Source: Candidatus Jettenia ecosi
Lineage (GTDB): Bacteria; Planctomycetota; Brocadiia; Brocadiales; Brocadiaceae
Assembly: GCA_005524015.1 (NCBI GenBank)
Contig: SULG01000006.1
Span: forward strand, 1 to 64,000
DNA: 64,000 nucleotides
Direction: 5' to 3'
This document shows positions 35,856 to 46,290 of the stretch, piece after piece. The notes beneath the pieces are model-generated. The model had not been told where the DNA came from. It saw only the letters and a list, made by a program, of their open reading frames with translations, and made no database searches. Numbering within the stretch: the first letter of the stretch is position 1; each line of letters starts with the position of its first letter. Both the position numbers and the translations under genes were made by a program.

Positions 35856-37528
35856 GAGCACAACGGCCTTTCTATCATTTTTATCTCATCGGTATCCGGA
35901 TTATATACTGAATTAACAAAAACAAGCCATCGGTTATCGTCTTTCCCGGGATAATCTAACCGTGTCTGATAGCATGCCCATCGCGTCTCCTTGCGGTAGA
36001 TCAGATGCTCTACTAATACCCTTGCGACATCAATCCTGTCAATACATTCTAAAGCCTCAACCAGATGATAATTATTTACCGCTACGATATCTTTTCCATG
36101 TTCTTTTAAAAGTTTTAGTAATCGTCTTGCCTCGATCAACCGCTCTTCATGGAGCGCGTAACTCATGGAGACACCACCTGCAAACTCATCCATAATTTTT
36201 TGAAGGCGTTCCCTTGCCTGTTGCGGTGATATACCAGACTTTTTCATGAGAGGGGCATGGATTCTGGCTTTCTCTTTTTGGATTACTTCATCGTCTACGT
36301 CTTCCAGATTTCTTCCCTGCATATCTTCTAAGGCAGTTGCTGCAGCAATACGTGCTTCAACCCAACTTCCACTTACATATTTTTTTGGCGCCCCGCCTGC
36401 TACCTCTCCGACTGCATAAAGGCCTGGTATAGTTGTCCTTCTTTCTTTATCTATCCAATATCCCGATTGGCAGTGACCACCAACAATAAAGGGCTCTGTT
36501 CCCTGTACTTCTACAGGTCTTTTTTTTGGATTCATGCCTTCGCTTGCCCATAAAAGAATAATTTGAGGATTCATACTTAAAAAATCCTCTTTTAATCTCC
36601 TCTCCTCTGTTTCACTCAATGTTGTCGTATCTAAAAAGCACGGCCCCCGACCCGCTTTTGTTTCTTCCACCGTAGCAAGGAGCCTGTGCTGGGTGAGACA
36701 TTTATTCCCGCCCAGATGCTTGTAATAGAGCTCCAGATAATCCTCCCCGCGCGCATTGACTTGCCTTGAACCAGCTCCGACGGCAATCGTACCTGTTGGT
36801 GCGTGTACGTCTTTTACCCGTAAGGCAATAAACCGATTCTCAAAGCTGGTCATTTCTGCCCCGATACGTATCCCCATGGCATATCCTGTTCCTGCATTCC
36901 AGGGACAGTACCACATCAGATTGCGTGCTTCGCCGGTATTATTGGGCCTGTATATACCAGACGCCCCTCCGGTAGCTACAATAACGGCATTCGCCCGAAT
37001 TACATAAAGCATACTATCCCTCACCCCGTATCCAAATGCCCCGCAAACACGTTTGCCGTTATAGATGAAATTTGTTGCAACAACACGATTAAGCACCTGA
37101 GCAGGAGTCTTTTTAACGGCCTCTGCAAGGATGGGTTTTAACCGCTCGCCAAAAATACGGATACTGCGCTTTCCTTTTCTCCGATACGTACCATCTTCAT
37201 TCTTCTCAATAGGAAGGCCCATCTCTTCTACATCCTTAACGACCTCGTTTAATCCTTGTGCAATACTATAAACAAGATCCTTTCTTATAACTCCCTCAAA
37301 CTGTCGCTCTACAAATGAGACATATGATTCTGGTGTTTGACCGGGGTTTAAATACGCATTAATAGCATTCAATCCCATAGCCAGACAACCGCTACGATCA
37401 ATATGCGCCTTTTCCATGATTACCACCCGGCAATTTGGATATCGTTTATATATCTCCACGGCAGCAAAACATCCTGCTGCTCCTCCACCAATAATAAGTA
37501 TATCTGTATCTACAGGTATAATGCCCAT
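35852..37528 (-). CDS. aprA: Adenylylsulfate reductase alpha-like flavoprotein
   Basis: A 558-residue FAD protein of the fumarate-reductase/AprA fold. Visible: FAD-binding DILIIGGGAAGCFAAVE, IMEKAHIDRSGCLAMGLNAINAYL, VIVATGGASGIYRPNN, GAEMTSFENRFIALRVKD, and YAVGEVAGGAPKKYVSG. It should reduce APS to sulfite + AMP, or the reverse, with AprB. It is shorter than classical dissimilatory AprA (over 600 residues). It leads an operon in the order aprA-aprB-sat, whereas aprB normally precedes aprA in sulfate reducers. No qmo, dsr or sulfate transporter gene is in the window. Confidence 0.88.
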   Translation of the reverse strand: MGIIPVDTDILIIGGGAAGCFAAVEIYKRYPNCRVVIMEKAHIDRSGCLAMGLNAINAYLNPGQTPESYVSFVERQFEGVIRKDLVYSIAQGLNEVVKDVEEMGLPIEKNEDGTYRRKGKRSIRIFGERLKPILAEAVKKTPAQVLNRVVATNFIYNGKRVCGAFGYGVRDSMLYVIRANAVIVATGGASGIYRPNNTGEARNLMWYCPWNAGTGYAMGIRIGAEMTSFENRFIALRVKDVHAPTGTIAVGAGSRQVNARGEDYLELYYKHLGGNKCLTQHRLLATVEETKAGRGPCFLDTTTLSETEERRLKEDFLSMNPQIILLWASEGMNPKKRPVEVQGTEPFIVGGHCQSGYWIDKERRTTIPGLYAVGEVAGGAPKKYVSGSWVEARIAAATALEDMQGRNLEDVDDEVIQKEKARIHAPLMKKSGISPQQARERLQKIMDEFAGGVSMSYALHEERLIEARRLLKLLKEHGKDIVAVNNYHLVEALECIDRIDVARVLVEHLIYRKETRWACYQTRLDYPGKDDNRWLVFVNSVYNPDTDEIKMIERPLCS

Positions 37529-38032
37529 ATTTTCTCGTAAAATATCACGAATCTCTCATGTATTAAGTATTCTTCCGGTTGAGTAGGGGGGGGATTCCAT
37601 AATATTTCCCCTTAATAATATCGTATTTTTGAATTTTTAAATCATTAAATAATACTTATATTCTATTATTGTGTCAATTCTAAAACAACTCTATTTGGCA
37701 GGTCTTACTGAAAACCTTTTCTTAATAAAAAGGGGTTATAACAATTCGATGCATTATTTTCAACTGGAAAAGGATTTGACTTATTTTCCTAAATTTACTA
37801 AATTAATACATTTATTGATATGGAATCCACCATTTCTCTATAATATTATGTTACAGAGAAATACTAATTTAATTATTGAAAGATAAAATTTCATGCCTTC
37901 TGAATAATTTCAATAAGCACTGCAAGCCTTGCGTAATTTTCCATGAATATCTTCATTCGGATACAAGAATAAAGTAAATGGTGTGATGCTTGCTAACATG
38001 GTTTTTTATGAGGTCATACTACGGAGTTTTTA
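37529..38032. other. A+T-rich divergent gap between aprA and glcD-like gene
   Basis: About 500 bases with no convincing gene. It has a run of eight G at 37586-37593 about 60 bases upstream of aprA. A 71-codon frame at 37671-37886 lacks a ribosome site and a recognisable product. It should hold the promoters for aprA (leftward) and the oxidase (rightward), but I see no clear boxes. Confidence 0.5.
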
Positions 38033-39430
38033 GTGTCAAACGCTACGCAAACAAAGCTTCACCGGCTTACCGGTGAGCTGAATCGGCTTATAGGAAAAGA
38101 GAATGTACTTTATTCCCTCGAGGAACGGATATGTTATGCATATGATGGTTCCAAACAAAAATGCATTCCGGATGTTGTTCTACGGCCGCAAGATACTCAA
38201 CAGGTATCCGGCATTTTGCGTCTTGCAAATGAGTATAAAATACCGGTTTATCCTCGTGGCGCGGGTTCCGGATTAACCGGTGGGTCAGTTCCTGTTCAAA
38301 GTGGCATGGTATTGGATTTCAGCCGTATGAACCAAATACTGGAAATTATTCCAGAGAACCTTACTGCCACGGTTGAACCTGGAGTTATTACCCATACCTT
38401 GCAAAGCGAGGTAGCAAAACATAAACTCTTTTACCCACCCGATCCTGCCAGCGCTGCATTTTCTACCCTGGGCGGCAATGTAGCAGAATGTTCCGGTGGA
38501 ATTACCGGTTTAAAATATGGTGTTACCAGAGATTATATTTTATCGCTGGAGGTAGTCCTTGCTGACGGAAGCATTATCCACACGGGCCGTAAGACCTTAA
38601 AAAGTGTCACCGGCTATGATCTTACCCGTTTATTTGTCGGCTCAGAAGGCACTCTGGGAGTTTTCACCCGGATTACCGTAAAATTACTCCCTCTTCCGGA
38701 AAAGATTGAAACACTCTTAGCCTTTTTCACAACCCCCGAGCAGGCAGTGAGAACTGCAAATCAAATTATCTTGAATAATCTTCTCCCCAGGGCGCTTGAG
38801 TTTATTGATAAATCAAGCATCGACTGTATTCAGGGATATAAACAGGAATTTCAAATACCAAGAGATGTGCATGCGATTCTGCTTATCGATATCGACGGGA
38901 AAGAGGCAAGCGTTAACATAGAAACATCCCTTATAGAAAGAATTATCACTGAAAATCAGGCGCTCAAGGTTATTTCTGCAAAGAATGCCAAAGAACGCGA
39001 TATCCTCTGGGAAGTAAGGCGTGCTATCTCTCCAGCACTCTATACTATTGCTGCCTTTAAGATTAACGAGGATATATGCGTGCCACGGAGCCAGATATTA
39101 GAAATATTGCAACGGATAAATGAAATCCACAAACGATATCCTTCGCTAAAAGTTGCGAACTTCGGGCATATTGGGGATGGTAACATTCATGTTAACGTCC
39201 TCTATAAGGAAAAAGATCAACAAGTAACAGCAAAAAGGATGATTGAGGAGATACTCCTTAATACAATCGAACTTGGCGGAACAATCTCCGGGGAGCATGG
39301 CATTGGAAATGTAAAATCGGATTTTATGCCTCTTGAGATACCCCCTCATGAATTACGTATTATGAAAGATATTAAACAGTTGTTAGACCCCAACGGTATA
39401 TTAAATCCGGGTAAGATGTTTCCATCATAA
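38033..39430 (+). CDS. FAD-linked oxidase, GlcD / D-lactate dehydrogenase type
   Basis: A 465-residue flavoprotein of the VAO/PCMH family. The FAD-binding signature YPRGAGSGLTGGSVP (about 75-90), AFSTLGGNVAECSGG, GYDLTRLFVGSEGTLG, and the C-terminal FGHIGDGNIHVNV and GTISGEHGIGNVK are all present, as in glycolate oxidase GlcD and D-lactate dehydrogenases. It oxidises a 2-hydroxy acid to the 2-oxo acid. GlcE/GlcF partners are absent here, so the acceptor is unknown. Start is GTG 38033 with GGAG at 38023. Confidence 0.9.
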   Translation: MSNATQTKLHRLTGELNRLIGKENVLYSLEERICYAYDGSKQKCIPDVVLRPQDTQQVSGILRLANEYKIPVYPRGAGSGLTGGSVPVQSGMVLDFSRMNQILEIIPENLTATVEPGVITHTLQSEVAKHKLFYPPDPASAAFSTLGGNVAECSGGITGLKYGVTRDYILSLEVVLADGSIIHTGRKTLKSVTGYDLTRLFVGSEGTLGVFTRITVKLLPLPEKIETLLAFFTTPEQAVRTANQIILNNLLPRALEFIDKSSIDCIQGYKQEFQIPRDVHAILLIDIDGKEASVNIETSLIERIITENQALKVISAKNAKERDILWEVRRAISPALYTIAAFKINEDICVPRSQILEILQRINEIHKRYPSLKVANFGHIGDGNIHVNVLYKEKDQQVTAKRMIEEILLNTIELGGTISGEHGIGNVKSDFMPLEIPPHELRIMKDIKQLLDPNGILNPGKMFPS

Positions 39431-39538
39431 AAAACATGTAAACCAATAAGATACAGAAAGATTCATACGGGCATAAGACGGGTATTCAAAATCAAGCTAC
39501 AGAAATAAACTTATCATGAGAAAGGGAGATATTTATAT

Positions 39539-40726
39539 ATGGCGTTATCAAGAATTGCCAGGGAAGTACATACATCCGCAACACTTGCCATTACAGCCAA
39601 GGCAAAACAACTGGTGGCAAAAGGTATCGATGTAATTAATTTTGGCGCGGGAGAACCAGACTTTGATACCCCGGAAAATGTTAAGAATGCAGCCATTAAG
39701 GCTATTAAAGATGGTTATACCAAATACACACCGACTGCAGGAGCGCCCGCATTAAAGGAAGCTATCTGCGGGAAGCTTCTCAAAGATAACCGTCTGAAAT
39801 ACAATCCTTCACAAGTTATCGTATCGGCAGGGGCAAAACAATCGATTCTCAATATCGTTCTCGTAGTGTGTGATACAGGGGATGAGGCTATTATTCCCTC
39901 ACCCTATTGGGTAAGCTATCCGGAAATGGTAACCATGGCAGGCGCTACCCCCGTATTTCTTAAAACTACAGATAAAGAACATTTCAAAATTACCCGGGAA
40001 TCTCTGGCAAAGGTTATTACACCCAGGTCTAAATTACTCTTCATGAACAGCCCCGGCAATCCAACCGGCATGGTCTACACAGAAAAAGAATTTCGGGAAA
40101 TTGTTGATTTTGCTGTAGAAAAAGGAATTTACGTCATTTCAGATGAAATTTATGAAAAAATTCTGTATGACGGAGCGATCCATGTTAGCCCGGCAACCTT
40201 TAGTGATGAATGCTATAAAAGGGTTGTTACGATAAACGGTTTTTCGAAGGTATATTCTATGACCGGCTGGCGTTTAGGTTACGCCGCCGGGCCAGAAGAG
40301 GTCATCAAAGCGGCAATAAATATTCAGGACCATACTACATCTGGCGCTAATTCCATTACTCAAATGGCAGGATTGGAAGCGCTCAAGGGTAATCAGGATT
40401 CTGTAGATACTATGGTGCGTGAATTTGATAAACGCAGAAAATATATTGTATCGCGCCTTAACAGTATACCAGGAGTATCTTGTTTACTTCCTCAGGGCGC
40501 ATTTTATGTGTTTCCAAAGGTATCTGAGCTGTACCATAAAAAAATTGGTGGACAATTCGTAGCAAATTCATTCGATTTAGTTAACGTATTACTTGAAAAA
40601 GCACATGTTGCCTTTGTTCCTGGTGCTCCTTTCGGATTAGATGACTACATAAGGATTTCTTATGCCACTTCTATGGAATGTATCGAGAAAGGGATAGGCC
40701 GGTTTGAGAAGTTTTTGAAAAGCTAG
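39539..40726 (+). CDS. aspC: Aspartate aminotransferase, class I/II
   Basis: A 395-residue PLP enzyme of fold type I, subgroup Ib (bacterial AspAT/aromatic aminotransferase like). Cofactor Lys237 lies in NGFSKVYSMTGWRLGY. Also seen are NFGAGEPDFDTPENV, NSPGNPTGMVY with the PLP-contacting Asn, YVISDEIYEKI and the C-terminal YIRISYATS with the substrate carboxylate Arg. It interconverts aspartate/2-oxoglutarate and oxaloacetate/glutamate. AGGGAGA precedes ATG 39539. It lies 108 bases after the oxidase and may share its transcript. Confidence 0.94.
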   Translation: MALSRIAREVHTSATLAITAKAKQLVAKGIDVINFGAGEPDFDTPENVKNAAIKAIKDGYTKYTPTAGAPALKEAICGKLLKDNRLKYNPSQVIVSAGAKQSILNIVLVVCDTGDEAIIPSPYWVSYPEMVTMAGATPVFLKTTDKEHFKITRESLAKVITPRSKLLFMNSPGNPTGMVYTEKEFREIVDFAVEKGIYVISDEIYEKILYDGAIHVSPATFSDECYKRVVTINGFSKVYSMTGWRLGYAAGPEEVIKAAINIQDHTTSGANSITQMAGLEALKGNQDSVDTMVREFDKRRKYIVSRLNSIPGVSCLLPQGAFYVFPKVSELYHKKIGGQFVANSFDLVNVLLEKAHVAFVPGAPFGLDDYIRISYATSMECIEKGIGRFEKFLKS

Positions 40727-40929
40727 CGTCCATAAAAACCAAATCTATAACAATATTTTACACTCGTAATTTTTTCCAGATTATCAGATAATTTTTAGTA
40801 ATGAGACTCTTTTTGGTATATAATCTGTAAGGTATATAGAGATAAATTTACTAGAAGTACAGTATGCCTTAGCTTAGCTATCAAATTAACATAAGCAGCA
40901 AAAGAATAACTACTGTAGTATTTCAAGTG

Positions 40930-41085
40930 TAGTATTTCAAGGATGAAATCGAACATATTCATCTCCTCAATAGAGGAAAGGCTATCCCACAGGTCATTGC
41001 GAGGGTATTGTCCGAAGCAATCCTTTGCATGTTTCAGGAGAGATTGCTTCGGACAATACCCTCGCAATGACCTGAGTACCCCTTC
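40930..41085. mobile_element. MITE family D copy 1 (GTCATTGCGAGG palindrome)
   Basis: The core is a perfect 33-bp inverted repeat: 40990-41022 (CAGGTCATTGCGAGGG...) and 41042-41074, with a 19-bp loop. The left flank AGTATTTCAAGGATGAAATC and CCTCAATAGAGGAAAG matches the left arm of copies at 49879 and 60812; the right arm is missing. It ends about 40 bases before the rmuC start. The rest of the gap 40727-40930 shows nothing. Confidence 0.8.
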
Positions 41086-41112
41086 ATAGAGAAAATTCTT
41101 AGGTATAGAATT

Positions 41113-42456
41113 ATGGAAATTCTCTGGCTAATTACTGCTACAATTGCTGGAATTTTGACAGGCGGCGTGATTGTCTGGTTGATTGGCAGATCACATAAGG
41201 CAATGCTACACGAACGGCTTGCTATAGTCCAACAGGATCTGCTAAGCGTCTGTACCGATCTGGACCAAAAGAATGAAACGGTATTTGAGCTTAATCAAAC
41301 AGTTACACGGCTGGAAACCACACTTGAACACGAACGGAAAGCAGCCGATGAAAAAGTAGCAATCCTGAATGACGCCACGAAAAAGCTGAGTGATGCCTTT
41401 AAAGCGCTTTCGGCTGAAGCGCTGAAGAGCAACAACCAATCATTCCTGGAGTTGGCAAAGATCACTCTGGAGAAGTATCAAACCGAAGCTAAAAGCGATC
41501 TCGAACAGAGACAAAAGGCTGTAGAAAATCTCGTTACACCCATTAAACAGTCGCTGGAAAAGGTAGATATCCAAATCCGTGATCTGGAGAACTCCCGCCA
41601 GCAAGCATATGGAAGCCTGACGGAGCAGGTCAAATCGCTGATATATACTCAGGAGAAATTGCAATCTGAGACCGGTAATCTCGTTAAGGCGCTCAGAACA
41701 CCAACAGTACGAGGTCACTGGGGAGAAATTCAACTGAAGCGAGTAGTTGAAATAGCTGGCATGCTTCAGTATTGTGACTTTTACCAACAACAATCGGTGA
41801 CAACGGAAGAAGGGAGATTACGGCCGGATATTCTCGTACGCTTGCCCGGTGGTAAAAATATTATTGTTGATGCCAAGGCCCCTCTTCAAGCGTACCTTGA
41901 TGCGCTGGAAGGCGCAAGTGATGACCATCGTTTATCGAAACTGAAAGACCATGCACAACAGCTCCGGTCTCACATAGTAAAATTGAGCGCAAAATCTTAC
42001 TGGGATCAGTTTCAGCCTACACCTGAACTCGTAATCCTCTTTCTTCCGGGAGAAATGTTTTTCAGCGCGGCACTGGAACATGACCCCGCCCTGATCGAAG
42101 AAGGGGTCAAACAGCGGGTTATTCTGGCAACGCCAACAACACTGATTGCGTTATTACGGGCAGTACATTATGGCTGGCGGCAAGAGCAGGTGGCAGAAAA
42201 TGCCCAGAGGATCAGCGAGCTTGGTCAGGAGCTTCATGAGCGTATTGCAACTATGGTTGAGCATTTGTCGAAGCTTGGCGGATCTCTTGGAAAGGCTGTA
42301 GAAGCATATAATGCAGCCATAGCTTCTTTCGAGGGACGCATACTCCCTTCTGCGCGAAAGTTTAAGACTCTGGGGGCTGGAAGTAAAAAAGAGATAGAAG
42401 AAATTTCACAGCTCGATAAAAATACCAGAATCCCTACAGATATAAAGGGTGACTAG
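41113..42456 (+). CDS. rmuC: DNA recombination protein RmuC family
   Basis: A 447-residue protein with an N-terminal membrane helix (about 3-25), a long coiled coil (about 35-190) and the RmuC domain (about 195-400) with [16 protein letters not shown] and [21 protein letters not shown]. The E...D-AK pattern resembles a PD-(D/E)xK nuclease core. RmuC limits inversions and replication-coupled damage in E. coli. A GTCATTGCGAGG element lies directly upstream, so its promoter is probably in or after that repeat. No Shine-Dalgarno is obvious. Confidence 0.92.
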   Translation: MEILWLITATIAGILTGGVIVWLIGRSHKAMLHERLAIVQQDLLSVCTDLDQKNETVFELNQTVTRLETTLEHERKAADEKVAILNDATKKLSDAFKALSAEALKSNNQSFLELAKITLEKYQTEAKSDLEQRQKAVENLVTPIKQSLEKVDIQIRDLENSRQQAYGSLTEQVKSLIYTQEKLQSETGNLVKALRTPTVRGHWGEIQLKRVVEIAGMLQYCDFYQQQSVTTEEGRLRPDILVRLPGGKNIIVDAKAPLQAYLDALEGASDDHRLSKLKDHAQQLRSHIVKLSAKSYWDQFQPTPELVILFLPGEMFFSAALEHDPALIEEGVKQRVILATPTTLIALLRAVHYGWRQEQVAENAQRISELGQELHERIATMVEHLSKLGGSLGKAVEAYNAAIASFEGRILPSARKFKTLGAGSKKEIEEISQLDKNTRIPTDIKGD

Positions 42457-42554
42457 CCTCTTATTCAGTCTACCACAGAGAATACTGAAATTGCAGAGAT
42501 TGTGGGAACATACATGAAAATTATACAAATTTTTCTGTTATAATTCCTTATTTT

Positions 42555-42760
42555 CATGGCCTTCAGCCCTGGCAAGAGACTTCCAGCCCTTCAGGCCAAT
42601 AATAGTTCTCGTAGCTCGTTAGTGGCTCGTTCCCAAATTCTTCCCCATTTATACGAGGACATGGTTTGGGAACGAGCCAGCAATCTACGAGAGGCTTTAG
42701 CCTTGCCAGGCAATCCGAAAGGGTTGCCCTGCGGAAATGAAATTCCTAGAATAAAGGTTT
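42555..42760. repeat. Mosaic repeat between rmuC and the hexomutase
   Basis: Carries modules shared with family A interiors: GACTTCCAGCCCTTCAGGCC, GTTCCCAAATTCTTCCCCAT, GAGGACATGGTTTGGGAACG, then GGCTTTAGCCTTGCCAGGCA and GGGTTGCCCTGCGGAAATGA of the GGGCAAGGC repeat. Family A ends are not found. The remaining 42761-43018 is A+T-rich, with a possible 24-codon frame at 42924 that I do not call. Confidence 0.65.
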
Positions 42761-43018
42761 TGCGCAGAAACTGTGAACTGATTGTGAACACAATTCACCA
42801 AAACACCCTAAAATAAGCTAAAGCTAATTTTCTCTGCCCCGACTCCCTATCAAATTAAATTCAACACAATCGTATCACTTTACCGTAAAATAGATAAAAT
42901 AAGATGGAATATTGGATAAAAAGATGTTAAGAAAAGATATGAGAGAATTAAGAGAAAAAGCTTTTTATCGTATTGATTTATATCAAATCAATGCATGATA
43001 CTACCAGAGAGGGGTAAT

Positions 43019-44647
43019 ATGAGAAGAAACGATTTTCATGATGCAGCAGGATGCTGGAAGGTTATCCTTTCGAATGTAAAAGAGAACGCAGATCTTTTGA
43101 AAGAGATAGAAAGGTTTGCAGGAGAAAATACTGCACCAACAAAGATCGTTTTCGGAACTTCAGGCTGGAGGGGTGAGATAGGCACGGATTTCACCTTTCA
43201 CAATGTGCGTGTGGTAACGAGTGCAATTATTGAGATGTTCAAGACTGGTGGATCGAGATTGATGGATGCATTGGGGGTAAAGGGTTTTGATGATATGAGG
43301 GAACGCGGGGTGATCGTAGGTCATGATAACAGGTTCTTAGGGCCTGAATTTGCCTCGTCAGTAATGGGATTACTTACAAGGGAAGGGATAAAAGTCTATT
43401 ATGCAGGCGAAGCCACTACGCCTGAATTTTCTGCTGCCATCACTATGCTAAATACAGCATGCTCCATAAACCTTACTCCTTCACACAATCCGGCTAATTA
43501 TTCGGGGTTTAAATTTAACCCATCCGATGGTGGTCCTGCGGGTGCCGAAATAACAGATATTATAGAGAAGAATGCAAATGTGCTGATGACAGAGAATGCA
43601 ATGATAGAAGAGGTAAAGCCCGAAGGTACCCAGGAAATAAATACGATACAGCTTTATGAGGATTTTCTCAGGAAACGTGGCACTTTGGACATTGAGAAGA
43701 TAAGGTGTTTTATAAAAGAGGAAGATTGTTTTATCTGTATCGACCATGTTCACGGTGCTACGAGGGGAAGACCGAACATGCTGCTTGGAGAAAGTCATAA
43801 GATAAAATATTTAAGGACTGAAGATGACTACCTGTTCGGAGGTATACCCCCGGAACCCTCACCAAGGAATATGCGATTGGCGCTCAATTCCCTGGAAAAG
43901 AGTGAAAGCAGGTTTAAACTAGGTGTAATAATGGATCCTGATGGCGACCGGATAAGATTTACCGATGGGAAAGCGGATATTTCTATGAACCACTTTGGAG
44001 CTATGGCGCTGCATTTTTTGCATACGTACAAGAATATTTCTGGTGTTCTGGTAAAGTCTGTAGCTACCAGCAATTTTGGAAATGCTATTGCCGATAAGCT
44101 TGGTATTCCGGTAAGGGAGACAGCCGTTGGTTTCAAAAACTTCAGGCCATACATGCGCCTGAATGCAAAAGAGCGCGCTATTGTCTCATACGAAGAGAGT
44201 GATGGGATATCGGGTTATAACCATACGCTCGAAAAAGATGCTATGTTCGGTCTTTTACTGGCAATCGAGATGATGGCTGTCATTCGGAAGAATGTTAGCG
44301 AGTATCTAAGCGAGCTTGAAGAGAAATTTGGAGCTTATTATCCTGAAAAGGCATCGATAATGGTTGAGCGTCATCTGACAGGCACAGCGCTTCTTGAAAA
44401 ACTGTTAAGTCTTAATAATAAACTTTTCCCGGGAAACAAAATAGCTGTTGGAAAAAATAATAAAAAAATTAAGGATGTAATAACAACTGATGGATTAAAG
44501 ATTGTATTCGAGGATGGCTCATGGCTCTTAATAAGACCATCCGGCACTGAGCCAAAGGTTAGGTTTTATGTAGAAACAAGATCTCCGGAGGATCTTGAGA
44601 ATATAATTAAAACAGCCGAGAGGCTGACAAAAGAGGCCATTGCATGA
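43019..44647 (+). CDS. Phosphoglucomutase/phosphomannomutase
   Basis: A 542-residue alpha-D-phosphohexomutase. Phospho-Ser155 in NLTPSHNPANYSG, Mg-binding DPDGDRIRF with Asp306, sugar-binding SYEESDGISGYN (GEESG-like) and C-terminal phosphate loop RPSGTEPKVRFYVE are all present in order. It interconverts hexose 1- and 6-phosphates, linking glycogen/alpha-glucans to glycolysis. ATG 43019 has AGAGGGG just upstream; ATG 42995 adds eight residues and places the ribosome site inside the gene, so it is rejected. MalQ follows 140 bases downstream. Confidence 0.93.
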   Translation: MRRNDFHDAAGCWKVILSNVKENADLLKEIERFAGENTAPTKIVFGTSGWRGEIGTDFTFHNVRVVTSAIIEMFKTGGSRLMDALGVKGFDDMRERGVIVGHDNRFLGPEFASSVMGLLTREGIKVYYAGEATTPEFSAAITMLNTACSINLTPSHNPANYSGFKFNPSDGGPAGAEITDIIEKNANVLMTENAMIEEVKPEGTQEINTIQLYEDFLRKRGTLDIEKIRCFIKEEDCFICIDHVHGATRGRPNMLLGESHKIKYLRTEDDYLFGGIPPEPSPRNMRLALNSLEKSESRFKLGVIMDPDGDRIRFTDGKADISMNHFGAMALHFLHTYKNISGVLVKSVATSNFGNAIADKLGIPVRETAVGFKNFRPYMRLNAKERAIVSYEESDGISGYNHTLEKDAMFGLLLAIEMMAVIRKNVSEYLSELEEKFGAYYPEKASIMVERHLTGTALLEKLLSLNNKLFPGNKIAVGKNNKKIKDVITTDGLKIVFEDGSWLLIRPSGTEPKVRFYVETRSPEDLENIIKTAERLTKEAIA

Positions 44648-44787
44648 CAATTTTCATTTCTCAGATCCATGAAACAGGCAATGAATCTGCCAGGTAAAAA
44701 TCTTTTTCACGAAAAGCGAAGAGGTTGAATTTCCTATATTTAAACGGATATAACCGGATTTTGTAAGATTCACAAACGAGGAGAAAT

Positions 44788-46287
44788 ATGAAAAGAAGGG
44801 GTAGCGGTATTCTGCTTCACATTACTTCACTCCCATCACGGTATGGAATAGGTGATCTTGGTACGTGGGCTTATAAGTTTGCAGATTTCCTTGCCGAAAC
44901 CAAACAAAGTTTTTGGCAGATACTTCCGTTAAATCCTACTGATTCAATCCATGGTAATTCTCCTTATAACAGCGTATCTGCTTTTGCAAGTAATACTTTG
45001 CTTATCAGCCCGGATCTTATGATCCAGAACGGTCTCCTCGAAAAAAGCGATGTTGAAGATACTCCGGATTTCCCGGATAGTCAGGCTGACTACCATAAAG
45101 CCATGGTGTATAAAAAAAAGCTTTTTTACCAGGCGTATGAACGTTTCAAGGAAGATAACAGCAATGCCTGCGAATACGAAAAATTTTGTTTTGAAAACGC
45201 ATACTGGCTTGAGGATTTTGTGCTTTTTATCGCACTGAAAGATCATTTTCACGGACAGGTTTGGAGTGAATGGCCGTGGGAGATACGGGACAGACAACCA
45301 GAATCTTTACAAATGTTTAAAGAACAGTATCACGATAGAATTAGCATGGAAAAATTTCTTCAGTTTTTGTTCTTTCAACAATGGTCTTCACTCAAAAGCT
45401 ATTGTAATAATCGTGGCATCCAGATATTCGGTGATATGCCCATTTACGTGTGCCATGATAGCGCAGATGTTTGGGCTAATCCTGATTTATTTAAGCTTAA
45501 TGAAAAAAAACAACCATACTGTGTTGCGGGTGTACCTCCCGATTATTTTAGCAAGACAGGGCAACTCTGGGGTAATCCTGTGTATCGATGGGATAGATTA
45601 AAAGAGACAGGATATACCTGGTGGACTCAAAGAATACAGCAGAATTTACATCTCTTTGATATGATACGAATAGATCATTTCCGGGGCTTTATTGCATATT
45701 GGGAAGTCCCCTCAACAGAAAAAACAGCTATTCACGGGCGTTGGGTTGAGGCGCCGGCGGAAAATCTGTTTACCACGCTCCTGAAACATTTTCCTTATCT
45801 TCCCATTATTGCCGAAGACCTTGGTACCATTACTCCTGACGTAAGAGAAATTATCCGCCATTTTGATTTTCCCGGCATGCGGGTGCTTCTCTTTGCCTTT
45901 GGCTGGGATCTCCCTGCAAATCCCTATGCGCCACACAATCATATAAAGAATTGTCTGGTGTATACCGGAACTCACGACAACAATACAGTAAAAGGATGGT
46001 TTGAGAAAGAGGCTACGCAGGAAGATAAAGAAAGATTATTTCGATACATTGGACGGGAAGTGTCTGTGCAAGATCTCCATTGGGAATTTATCAGACTTGC
46101 AATGGCGTCTGTTGCAAATTTAGTAATCTTCCCTATGCAGGATATTCTTGGTCTTGGCGAGGAAACTCGCATGAATTACCCTGCTACCACGCAAAAGAAT
46201 TGGCTGTGGAGACTTTTACCTGCACAATTGGACCCGCAAATAACACAAAAACTCCTCAGAATGACTGAAATTTACGGGAGGGCATAG
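44788..46287 (+). CDS. malQ: 4-alpha-glucanotransferase (amylomaltase)
   Basis: A 499-residue GH77 enzyme. RRGSGILLHITSLPSRYGIGDLG opens the barrel. FGDMPIYVCHDSADVW, the nucleophile Asp in MIRIDHFRGFIAYWEVP, the acid Glu in IIAEDLGTITPDV and the YTGTHDNNTVKGW segment are all seen. It transfers alpha-1,4-glucan segments and, with the hexomutase upstream and the GH15 enzyme at 14 kb, makes an alpha-glucan turnover route. GAGGAG lies before ATG 44788. A family A MITE begins 3 bases after the stop codon. Confidence 0.96.
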   Translation: MKRRGSGILLHITSLPSRYGIGDLGTWAYKFADFLAETKQSFWQILPLNPTDSIHGNSPYNSVSAFASNTLLISPDLMIQNGLLEKSDVEDTPDFPDSQADYHKAMVYKKKLFYQAYERFKEDNSNACEYEKFCFENAYWLEDFVLFIALKDHFHGQVWSEWPWEIRDRQPESLQMFKEQYHDRISMEKFLQFLFFQQWSSLKSYCNNRGIQIFGDMPIYVCHDSADVWANPDLFKLNEKKQPYCVAGVPPDYFSKTGQLWGNPVYRWDRLKETGYTWWTQRIQQNLHLFDMIRIDHFRGFIAYWEVPSTEKTAIHGRWVEAPAENLFTTLLKHFPYLPIIAEDLGTITPDVREIIRHFDFPGMRVLLFAFGWDLPANPYAPHNHIKNCLVYTGTHDNNTVKGWFEKEATQEDKERLFRYIGREVSVQDLHWEFIRLAMASVANLVIFPMQDILGLGEETRMNYPATTQKNWLWRLLPAQLDPQITQKLLRMTEIYGRA

Positions 46288-46290
46288 GGC

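Noticed and set aside
37671..37886. 71-codon frame in the aprA-glcD gap
   Set aside because: No ribosome site, non-ATG start and no recognisable motif; A+T-rich gap sequence gives such frames by chance.
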